DNA from: Pseudomonas caricapapayae
GTDB taxonomy: Bacteria; Pseudomonadota; Gammaproteobacteria; Pseudomonadales; Pseudomonadaceae
Direction of reading: 5' to 3'
DNA: 64,000 nucleotides
NCBI RefSeq assembly: GCF_001400735.1
Contig: NZ_LJPW01000157.1
Span: forward strand, 48,203 to 112,202
The position numbers and the translations under genes are program-made. This document shows positions 25,447 to 33,099 of the stretch, piece by piece. Numbering within the stretch: position 1 is the stretch's first letter; each line of letters opens with the position of its first letter. Below the pieces are notes generated by a model. It was not told the origin of the DNA. It was given only the letters and a program-made list of their open reading frames with translations, and did not search any database.

Positions 25447-26391
25447 TCAGACGGCTAGCCGATGCGACTGCCAGGCGCCACCCTCCTGGCCTGACGCGTC
25501 TGTCGACAACGCTTGTCTTTCCGGTGCACGGAACATCGAATGCAGGTTTTTTTCGATGGTGTTGCACAGGTCTTCCATACGAATCCGGTGCTGGCTGCTG
25601 CCGAAAGGTGCCTGCAGGTCTGTGCCGATACGGTCCATTGCCAGCAGCAGGCAACCGACCACAGTGGATATTGCCGGGGTGAACCAGCCCAGAGTCGTCA
25701 CCATACTCAATGGCATGATGATGCAGAACAGGGTGCTGAACAGCCTTGGAAAATAGACATACGGGTAGGGCAAAGGCGTATTGGCAATTCGCTCCATGCC
25801 GCCCTGGCAGTTGGACAACTCGACCATTGTCGACTCCAGTCGGGCCAGCCGGATGCTGTCGATTCGTCCTGCCGCAAACTCCTGCGAAAGAAGTGCGGCA
25901 GAGCCGCCAAGAATGTCGTTGGGGAAGTTGTTGCTGTCGGACGCCTGACGAATTTCGGAATCCGACAACAGACCGTTGAGCTGTGCGCTGCTGACGTCAC
26001 CTTTGAGGTGAGCCCGCAGTGCCCGAAGGTAGGCCACATGGCGACGAAACAGCACTTCTTTCACGGGGTTGTCACGCTCATCGGCGTTACCTTCAATCAG
26101 AGTCAGCACCTGACGACCGTAGCTGCGCGAGCTGTTGACCATTGCGCCCCACAGGGTGCGCGCTTCCCACCAGCGATTGTAGGCACTCGAGTTGCGAAAA
26201 CTGATCAGCACGATAAGCGCCGAGCATAGCAATGTCAGTGGCATGAGCGGGAAATCGATGCCTTTGCCTTCGATCAGCATGACATCCATGGTCACGGCCA
26301 GGTCCCACAGCAGAAGCCAGAACAGCGACCAGCCGACGTAGGTCACGGTTCTGCTGATGCACCGCCATTTTTTTTCGAAAAGACCAGGCAT
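25447..26391 (-). CDS. bestrophin-like anion channel (UPF0187)
   Basis: A 314-residue inner-membrane protein of the bestrophin family: four hydrophobic segments, FRNSSAYNRWWEARTLWGAMVNSSR after helix 2, and PLPYPYVYFPRLF. Bacterial members form pentameric ion channels. It is transcribed away from hopAA1 and forms the border of the effector locus on this side. Confidence 0.9.
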   Translation of the reverse strand: MPGLFEKKWRCISRTVTYVGWSLFWLLLWDLAVTMDVMLIEGKGIDFPLMPLTLLCSALIVLISFRNSSAYNRWWEARTLWGAMVNSSRSYGRQVLTLIEGNADERDNPVKEVLFRRHVAYLRALRAHLKGDVSSAQLNGLLSDSEIRQASDSNNFPNDILGGSAALLSQEFAAGRIDSIRLARLESTMVELSNCQGGMERIANTPLPYPYVYFPRLFSTLFCIIMPLSMVTTLGWFTPAISTVVGCLLLAMDRIGTDLQAPFGSSQHRIRMEDLCNTIEKNLHSMFRAPERQALSTDASGQEGGAWQSHRLAV

Positions 26392-26529
26392 TGCGGCACT
26401 CCCTTGCTGGATTGGAAAATGGCTTCACATGTTCAGTGAAACGCTATGCCGCGAACTTACGTGGGCTGCCTTAAAACTCGCTTAATTCCTCTTTCGACAG
26501 CGTCAGCGGGGTGCACACGGGCCACTTGT

Positions 26530-26558
26530 GGAACCGTCAACCCATCAAGGACCACACA
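26530..26558 (+). promoter_or_regulatory. hrp box (HrpL promoter) of hopAA1
   Basis: GGAACC, 16 bases, CCACACA: an exact match to the HrpL-dependent promoter consensus. It lies in the 327-base gap between the bestrophin gene and hopAA1, leaving a 5' leader of about 150 bases; I see no other gene in that gap. Confidence 0.93.
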
Positions 26559-26718
26559 GCCTTATCGATCCCGCCCAACTGACGGATGCCCGGACGGTCG
26601 CAACTTCTGCGCTGTGGGATCGATATGCCAATGCCTTGCCTTCGCAAGAAAGCCGTCCCGGACAAGCCCGTCTCAGCGCGTTGCTACTTGAACTTCCGCC
26701 GACAGAGAGGGATTTTCC

Positions 26719-28188
26719 ATGCACCCGACCATTACTAATCGACCCAGTCTTCAACCACTCGAGATTGAAAGTGAGAGCTTTCGGTCCGCGCCGGAGTCTC
26801 TTGCTTCCGGCTCCGTACGGTCTGTCAGTTCGACCTCGCAGGACGACCCGCAACCTATTATCGATTACCTGAAAGACCATGTGTTTGCTGCACACAAGCT
26901 TCCGTTGACCGATTCGGCGGGTGATCAGAGCGCGATTCACGCGCATAACGCGCAAATCGATGCGCTTATCGATGCTCGCGCGAGACGTCTAAGCAACGAG
27001 GGAGAGACCCGGGCAACCATTGCCGAAACCTTTGCCAAGGCTGAAAAGCTCGACCGTATGGCGACCCTGTCCTCCAGCGCCTTGCGCGCGACGCCTTTCG
27101 CAGCGGCTTCGGTGCTGCAGTACATGCAGCCTGCCATCAACAAGGGCGACTGGCTGCCGACGCCGCTCAAACCATTGGCACCGCTTATTTCCGGAGCGCT
27201 GTCGGGGGCTATGGATCAAGTCGGTACTGGCGTCATGAACCGTGCTACAGGCGACCTTCATTATCTGAGCACTGCACCGGAGAAGCTTCACGATGCGATG
27301 GCCGCGTCGGTAAAACGACATTCTCCCGGCGTAGCCCGGCAAGCGGTGGACATGGGGATCGCTGTTCAGACATACACTGCGCGTAACGCAGTACGCACCG
27401 TGCTGGCGCCTGCGCTGGCGTCCCGGCCTGCCGTGCAGGGCGCTGTCGACATCGGTGTCTCGGCGGCGGGCGGTCTGGCCGCCAACGCAGGCTTTGGCAA
27501 CCGTATGCTCAGCGTACAGTCGCGCGATCACTTGCGTGGTGGTGCATTTGTGCTCGGTTTGAAGGACAAAGAGCCCAAAGCTGACCTGAGCGCAGAAAAC
27601 GACTGGTTTACTGCGTATCGGGAGATCCAGTCGGCCAGCTACTCGGGTGCTGCGCTGAATGCTGGCAAGCGGGTCGCAGGCTTGCCGCTGGACATCGCGA
27701 CCGATGGCCTTAAAGCGGTAAGAAGTCTTGTCTCGGCAACCAGCCTGGCACAAAACGGTCTGGCACTGGCGGGCGGTTTTGCCGGGGTCGGCAAGCTGCA
27801 GGAAATGGCGACCAGGAACATTACTGATCCGGCGACCAAGGCAGCGGTCAGTCAACTGACCAATCTGGCTGGTTCGGCAGGCGTTTTCGCCGGATGGACA
27901 ACGGCTGCGGTGGCCACCGATCCGGTCGTGAAAAAAGCCGAATCGTTCCTTCAGGACACGGTGAAATCGACAACCTCCAATGCGACAGGCTACGTTGCGG
28001 ATCAGACCGTCAAACTGGCGAAAACAGTCAAGGACAAAGGCGGGGAGGCAATCACCGCTACCGGAGCCACCTTGCGCAATACGGTCGATAACCTGCGTCG
28101 TCGGCCTGTGCGTGAAGCCGATATCGAAGAGGGCGGTGTTGCGGCATTTTCCCCGAGCGAAACCCCTTTTCAGCCTGGGCGGTCGTAA
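26719..28188 (+). CDS. hopAA1: type III effector HopAA1
   Basis: A 489-residue type III effector of the conserved effector locus, matching HopAA1-1 (HopPtoA1) of DC3000 over its length by memory. Hallmarks: an N-terminus rich in Ser and poor in acidic residues (SAPESLASGSVRSVSS), then ATPFAAASVLQYMQPAINKGDWLP and a C-terminal NLRRRPVREADIEEGG. HopAA1 acts redundantly with other conserved effectors in suppressing defence. Its own hrp box is 160 bases upstream, and a strong terminator separates it from convergent hrpW. No chaperone gene is adjacent. Confidence 0.95.
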   Translation: MHPTITNRPSLQPLEIESESFRSAPESLASGSVRSVSSTSQDDPQPIIDYLKDHVFAAHKLPLTDSAGDQSAIHAHNAQIDALIDARARRLSNEGETRATIAETFAKAEKLDRMATLSSSALRATPFAAASVLQYMQPAINKGDWLPTPLKPLAPLISGALSGAMDQVGTGVMNRATGDLHYLSTAPEKLHDAMAASVKRHSPGVARQAVDMGIAVQTYTARNAVRTVLAPALASRPAVQGAVDIGVSAAGGLAANAGFGNRMLSVQSRDHLRGGAFVLGLKDKEPKADLSAENDWFTAYREIQSASYSGAALNAGKRVAGLPLDIATDGLKAVRSLVSATSLAQNGLALAGGFAGVGKLQEMATRNITDPATKAAVSQLTNLAGSAGVFAGWTTAAVATDPVVKKAESFLQDTVKSTTSNATGYVADQTVKLAKTVKDKGGEAITATGATLRNTVDNLRRRPVREADIEEGGVAAFSPSETPFQPGRS

Positions 28189-28216
28189 ACAACCTGTAAG
28201 CGGCACTTAGTCAGCA

Positions 28217-28254
28217 AGAGGGGGCGTACTCGCAGAGTTCGCCCCCTCTTTTTT
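28217..28254. terminator. rho-independent terminator between hopAA1 and hrpW
   Basis: AGAGGGGGCG ... CGCCCCCTCT forms a ten-pair GC-rich stem with a 13-base loop followed by a run of T on the plus strand. It serves hopAA1 and probably also the convergent hrpW. Confidence 0.88.
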
Positions 28255-28273
28255 GGGGTTGAGGTGTGCGGAC

Positions 28274-29584
28274 TCAAATCTCTGTGTGTTGGGTAGAGGC
28301 CTTGGTTTTATCGTAGGCATGCTTGACGTCGGTCATGGCGATGTTGCCGGTGGCCAGTTTCAGGTTTTCGCTGTCGCTTTTGACAAGCGCGAACTTGCCG
28401 TGGTTGGCCTCTATGTCATTCAGCTCGATGCTCATATCGTCAAACTGTTTGCCCCCGTTGGTACGGACCATCGTACCGAAATCATCGGCGTTGAAACCTT
28501 TGACGCTCAGGTGGGTATTGGCATTGAGCTGGACCACCTTGTCATCTGCGCCTTCAGCACTGCTGTTCTTGATGTCCAGATTGGTAACTTTTGCGCCTCC
28601 CTCGCCTTTGACAGTGATCATGTCCTCACCGACGTTCTGGGCGTGCACGTTATCAATAGTGACTTTCCTGTCGTCAGCGGCCTTGACGTGGATACCGTCA
28701 ACTTCGTTTTCACCCAGGTTCACATTCTTCAGCACGGCACCTTCAGCCAGTTCGAACATGGGTTTCTGATTTTCCGCCTGATCTCCGTTACCCATCGACT
28801 TGTCGGCGGTGTAGGTCGCGCCGTGCCCGTCGTAGACCTGACCGGCACCGACATGGATGGTGTCTTTCACGACGTTGACCTTGCCGGCGTCGTCGTTAGA
28901 GCCTGCGGTGCCTGAAACCTGACCAGTACCGCCGGTGTGACCGGGGTTGGCCAGTTGTGGCGTGATCTGAGGCGAGGTGCTATCGCCGCCTCCTGTTCCG
29001 TTGCCTGAAGTAGTCGGCGCACCGCCACCGCCAGTTGCGTCTGGTGTACTGCCTCCACCGCCGCCAGTTGCATCTGGCGTACTGCCTCCACCGCCGCCAG
29101 TTGCGTCTGGCGTGCTGCCTCCACCGCCGCCAGTCGCTGCTGGCGCATCACCGCCGCCGCCTCCGCCGCCTGCTGCATCCGGTGTACCGCCCCCGCTATC
29201 GGTGCTCGAGGGAGTGCCGAGCCCGCCATTGTTCTGAAACGGGGTCTGGCTATCGTTCTGTTCCTGATCGGCATTCTGTTTTTTATTCGGATTCATCAGC
29301 ATCTGCAGCAGCGACATGATCAACGCGCTGAGCAACTTGACGATATTGGACTGGCTATCGTCTGTCTTGCTGCTGTCCTGCGGATTTTGCACGGTATTGT
29401 CGGGTTGCCCGAAATTGACGTCCTTCTGACTGTCGCTGCTGAACAGCAGGGCACCCGGGTCTACGGCTTGCTGAGTGTTCTGCTCGCCCAACGTGTTTTG
29501 TTGCGGACTTTTTCCGCTCAGCGCGGAAAAATCCAGCTGGGCGGGTGAGGGTTGGTAGGGCGTGGGATTGATACCGATGCTCAT
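28274..29584 (-). CDS. hrpW: harpin HrpW with pectate-lyase domain
   Basis: A 436-residue secreted harpin/pectate-lyase fusion. The N-terminal half is Gly/Ser/Gln/Asn-rich and Cys-free, as in harpins. A linker of Gly-Thr-Pro-Asp repeats follows (about residues 135-205), then a class III pectate-lyase-like beta-helix domain (from about residue 215, with DTIHVGAGQVYDG and VDGIHVKAADDRKVTIDNVH). In known HrpW the domain binds pectate but has little or no lyase activity. It is driven by its own hrp box and helps effector translocation. It is divergent from shcM. Confidence 0.95.
   Translation of the reverse strand: MSIGINPTPYQPSPAQLDFSALSGKSPQQNTLGEQNTQQAVDPGALLFSSDSQKDVNFGQPDNTVQNPQDSSKTDDSQSNIVKLLSALIMSLLQMLMNPNKKQNADQEQNDSQTPFQNNGGLGTPSSTDSGGGTPDAAGGGGGGGDAPAATGGGGGSTPDATGGGGGSTPDATGGGGGSTPDATGGGGAPTTSGNGTGGGDSTSPQITPQLANPGHTGGTGQVSGTAGSNDDAGKVNVVKDTIHVGAGQVYDGHGATYTADKSMGNGDQAENQKPMFELAEGAVLKNVNLGENEVDGIHVKAADDRKVTIDNVHAQNVGEDMITVKGEGGAKVTNLDIKNSSAEGADDKVVQLNANTHLSVKGFNADDFGTMVRTNGGKQFDDMSIELNDIEANHGKFALVKSDSENLKLATGNIAMTDVKHAYDKTKASTQHTEI
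29034..29132 (-). repeat. 33-bp tandem repeat in hrpW linker, three copies
   Basis: Three consecutive near-identical 33-base copies (29034-29066, 29067-29099, 29100-29132), differing at a few positions, each encode an 11-residue Gly-rich unit of the type TPDATGGGGGS. Degenerate GGGG/Thr-Pro copies flank it on both sides. Copy number probably varies between strains. Confidence 0.9.
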
Positions 29585-29708
29585 GGTGCTTTACCTCGAT
29601 GGGGTGGACATATGAACCAGCGTCGTATTCCGGATTTACCCGTATCGGTCGCCGCGTCCCTGTCAGTTCTATAAGTCGACGAGGACTTCGCCTTGATGTT
29701 GCTCGAAG

Positions 29709-29736
29709 TGAGTGGTAACGCGAGGTGATGGGTTCC
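29709..29736 (-). promoter_or_regulatory. hrp box of hrpW
   Basis: On the minus strand GGAACC, 15 bases, CCACTCA matches the HrpL consensus exactly, 125 bases upstream of the hrpW start. Confidence 0.92.
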
Positions 29737-29798
29737 CGTTTCGCCTGAATCGGATCGGGTGTTTTCAATGCGCCTTGTGGATTGCTTGACGAATGGAA

Positions 29799-29827
29799 GG
29801 AACCAGAACGCCTTTGCCTTCGACTCA
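29799..29827 (+). promoter_or_regulatory. hrp box of the shcM-hopM1-shcE operon (one mismatch)
   Basis: GGAACC, 16 bases, CGACTCA: the HrpL consensus except that CCAC is CGAC. It lies 59 bases before the shcM ATG and back-to-back with the hrpW box. The mismatch may weaken it. Confidence 0.8.
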
Positions 29828-29885
29828 GTCCGCACACACCGGCAGAGAAACGGTGTGGCTTGATATCGCTCTCAGAGGCCGTGAA

Positions 29886-30380
29886 ATGAACAACAATGAC
29901 CCGTACCACACCTTGATCAACGAAATTTGCGCACTCAGCCTTATCTCCACGCCTGAACGTTTCTACGAGTCTGCCAATTTCAAAATCAGTGAAGTGGACT
30001 TCACTCTTCAGTATCTGGATCGCGACGAGGGCCGTGCGGTCCTGATCTACGGTGACATGGGCACGTTGCCCACGCGCAACCGTGACGCCGCCTTGCTGGC
30101 ACTGATGGACATCAATTTTCATATGTTTTCAGGCGCCCATAGCCCGGTTTTTTCCTGGAATGCCCAGACCGGCCGGGTGCTGCTGATGGGCTCGGTGGGC
30201 CTGGAACGAGCATCCGCCGAAGGTGTTCTGCTGTTGATGAAGTCGTTTGCCGAGCTGGCGAAAGAATGGCGTGATCATGCTTTCATCGGGCCATCCGCAA
30301 CGACGGCCTCCGCGACAGACAAGTCTGTTGCACCTGTGCTCAAACGCGAGAGCCTGGCGGTTCCGGGGAGGTTCCAATGA
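29886..30380 (+). CDS. shcM: type III chaperone ShcM
   Basis: A 164-residue class I type III chaperone for HopM1: small, acidic in its N-terminal part, with the alpha-beta-beta-beta pattern (DPYHTLINEICALSLI, then VDFTLQYLDRDEGRAVLIYGDMG) of effector chaperones. The ATG at 29886 has AGAGG seven bases ahead; an in-frame ATG at 29793 is upstream of the hrp box itself and cannot be used. It overlaps hopM1 by four bases (ATGA), the usual chaperone-effector coupling. Confidence 0.92.
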   Translation: MNNNDPYHTLINEICALSLISTPERFYESANFKISEVDFTLQYLDRDEGRAVLIYGDMGTLPTRNRDAALLALMDINFHMFSGAHSPVFSWNAQTGRVLLMGSVGLERASAEGVLLLMKSFAELAKEWRDHAFIGPSATTASATDKSVAPVLKRESLAVPGRFQ

Positions 30381-32588
30381 TCGGTTCGCGTGTTGGTGGA
30401 TCAGGCAGTGTCGAGCTCACCCCGATAAACCAGCAAAGCGTTACTGCTCCCGCCCAGACAGCTCACCCGAATGCGGTGACGCCAGGCATGAACCCGCCGC
30501 TGACTGCCACTCAGTCGGCACCGCATGCGGCAGAAAGCTCGGCTGCCGGCGCTGCGCGGTTGAATGTTGCTGCGCGGCATACGACGCTTTTGCAGGCATT
30601 CAGGGCGGAGCAGGCGACGGCTCCGGTCAGCGGCGCGCCGATGATCAGCTCGCGTGCCGCATTGTTGATCGGCAGCTTGCTGCAGGCTGAACAACTGCCT
30701 TTCGAAGTCATGGCTGAAAGGCTTTCCCCTGAGCGATATCAGCTGAAGCAGTTTCAGGGTTCTGATGTGCAGCAGTTGCTGAGCAGGTTTGCGCAGCCGG
30801 GTCAGGCACCCGACAAGGCCGAAGTCGGGAAACTGATCAAGGGCTTTGCTCAATCGGTTGCCGATCAACTGGAGCACTTCTGCGCCTGTTCCCGCAGGCC
30901 AGAACGCGAGCGAGGACCGAGCGGCTCTGGCTGCCAGTCAGGCTGCTCTTGGTGAATACGCAGGCCGTGCAAGCAAGGCAATCGGAGAAGGGCTGAGTAA
31001 AAGCATCGATTCGCTGGACGAGCACATCACTGCGCTGGATGTCAGGCTGCAAGGTGCTGAGGAAGGCGACAAGGAGGCCCTGCACGCTGACCGGCAAGCG
31101 CTGGTTGATGCCAAAGCCACGCTGACCGATCTGCACGCCGATTTCGTCAAATCGCCAGAGGCCAAACGCCTTGCTTCGGTCGCTGCACATACCCAACTGG
31201 ACACCGTTGTCAGTGATCTTGTCACTGCGCGTAACTCGGTGGGCGGCTGGAAAGGGGCAGGGCCTATTGTCGCGGCTGCGGTTCCGCAGTTCCTGTCCTC
31301 GATGACGCACCTGGGTTATGTGCGTTTGTCTACCAGCGACAAGCTACGAGAGGCTGTACCCGAGACCAGCAGTGACGCCAGCATGCTCAAGGCTGCAATA
31401 ACCGGAATGGTGGCGGGCATTGCCCACGAGACGGTCAACAGCGTGGTAAAACCGATGTTTCAGGCCGCCTTGCAGAAGACGGGCTTCAACGAACGCCTGA
31501 ACATGGTTCCACTCAAGGCTGTCGATACCAACTCGGTCATTCCGGACCCTTTTGAGCTGAAAAGTGAACACGGTGAGCTGGTCAGAAAAACACCTGAGGA
31601 AATCACTCAGGACAAGGCGTTCGTCAAGGGCGAACGGGCGGTCTTCAACCAGAAAAAAGTGCAGGGTTCATCCACTCATCCCGTGGGTGAACTGATGGCT
31701 TACAGCGCTTTTGGCGGGTCTCAGGCCGTACGTCAGATGCTCAACGATCTACATCAGATCAATGGTCAGACGCTGAGTGCCAGGGCTCTGGCATCCGGGT
31801 TCGGCGGCGCGGTGTCTGCCAGTTCGCAAACACTCCTGCAGTTGAAGTCGACGTATGTCGATCCGCAGGGGCGCGAAATCCCGGTCTTCACACCGGACCG
31901 AGCCAAGAGCGAACTGAAAAAAGATCTGGCCAAGGGTATGGACCTGCGCGAGCCGTCGGTACGCACCACGTTCTACAGCAAGGCGCTATCGGGTATCCAG
32001 AGCTCGGCACTGACTTCGGCACTGCCACCTGTGACCACTCAAGCCGCAGGATCAAGCGGCACGCTCAGTGCGGGCAATATCCTGCGCAACATGGCCCTGG
32101 CGGCGACGGGGTCTGTGTCCTACCTGTCCACGCTGTACACCAACCAATCGGTCACCGCTGAAGCCAAAGCGTTGAAAGATGCGGGCATGGGCGGTGCAAC
32201 GCCCATGCTGGAGCGTACTGAAACAGCCTTGAACAACATCCGGCACCCGAACAGGGCGTCACTGCCACATACATTCCAGCCAAGCACATTGAGCGGCATC
32301 CCCAGAGCCCTGGAAAGTGCTTATCACGTGGCACGAGGCGCGTTGCAACTGCCGACCCAGATGGCGGTGGATACCGTACGGGTCGTAGAGGAAGGTGTGC
32401 TGAACGGCGTGTCGTCAGCACGCGCTGCGCTTGCGCCAGCCAAACCGTCCGAGGCGAGCCGGCCTGTCGAAGAGACCGTGGCCGAAGCCTACCCACCACC
32501 GCCTACAGTGCAACGACCGGCACCTTCCGTGCCGCTCGACGATGATCAGTTGAGGGCGCTGGAGGAAGGCTTGCTCGCCCCGCGTTGA
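30377..32588 (+). pseudogene. hopM1: type III effector HopM1, frameshifted near 30882
   Basis: The sequence encodes HopM1 (about 712 residues in DC3000, a trafficking-disrupting effector targeting AtMIN7) but in two frames. Frame one gives the first 168 or so residues, up to SVADQLEHF, then 24 missense residues and a stop at 30955. Frame two takes over at about 30882 (APVPAGQNASEDRAALAASQ) and continues to the end (LRALEEGLLAPR). Total length of 2212 bases is not a multiple of three. Against the DC3000 protein recalled from memory, about five codons (QLMHD) are replaced by a single base, a net loss of about 14 bases. If real, only a fragment of about 192 residues is made. The start overlaps shcM. 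A sequencing error cannot be excluded. Confidence 0.88.
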
Positions 32589-32665
32589 TCGCGATGCCGG
32601 GCGCAGACTGCAGATGTCTGCTGCCCGGCTGATTCACATCGCTTTACCCTTAAAGGACTATGAAG

Positions 32666-33055
32666 ATGAAAACCCCGAAACCCGATTTCAGCCGTTTCAT
32701 TCACTCTCTGGGTGCGCAGCTCGGCACCTCACTGGTACTGCAGAATGGCGTCTGTGCCTTGTATGACGGCCAGAACAACGAAGCTGCAATCATTGAATTA
32801 CCCGAGCACAGCGAGATGGTCATCTTTCACTGTCGAGTGGGCCGCTCTCCGGAACGCGCTGCCGATCTGCAGCGCCTGTTGAGCCTGAACTTCGACGTTG
32901 CCCGCCTGCACGGTTGCTGGTTTGCCGTCGATCAGGGTGATGTGCGTCTGTGCGCCCAGCGCGAGCTGGCATCGCTTGATGAACCAGCATTCTGTGACGT
33001 CACTCGCGGCTTCATTTCCCAGGCACGTGACGCACGCGCGTTTCTGATGGCCTGA
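32666..33055 (+). CDS. shcE: type III chaperone ShcE (AvrF)
   Basis: A 129-residue chaperone for AvrE, third gene of the shcM-hopM1-shcE unit. It shows the acidic, alpha/beta form of class I chaperones (RFIHSLGAQLGTSLVLQNGVCALYDGQNNEAAIIELPEHSEMVIFHCRVG). I choose ATG 32666 because AAGGA is eight bases ahead of it; ATG 32660 would be only two bases from that site. It lies convergent with avrE, the arrangement known for the avrE locus. Its expression now depends on reading through the disrupted hopM1. Confidence 0.9.
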   Translation: MKTPKPDFSRFIHSLGAQLGTSLVLQNGVCALYDGQNNEAAIIELPEHSEMVIFHCRVGRSPERAADLQRLLSLNFDVARLHGCWFAVDQGDVRLCAQRELASLDEPAFCDVTRGFISQARDARAFLMA

Positions 33056-33061
33056 ATGAAT

Positions 33062-33082
33062 AGCGCCGCTGCAGGCGGCGCT
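33062..33082. terminator. terminator between shcE and avrE
   Basis: AGCGCCGC-TGCAG-GCGGCGCT forms an eight-pair GC stem followed by GTTT, between the two convergent gene ends. Confidence 0.75.
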
Positions 33083-33099
33083 GTTTGATACTTCGAGTG

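Noticed and set aside
26392..26718. A tRNA, attachment site or insertion sequence at the border of the effector locus
   Set aside because: I found no tRNA-like fold, direct repeats or transposase remnants here; the gap holds only the hopAA1 promoter and leader.
26528..26872. A 114-residue frame overlapping the start of hopAA1
   Set aside because: Its ATG falls within the hopAA1 hrp box, so it cannot be translated from that transcript, and it has no chaperone-like features.
29034..29132. The regular 33-base repeats as a CRISPR array
   Set aside because: They are contiguous in-frame coding repeats with no spacers, inside hrpW.
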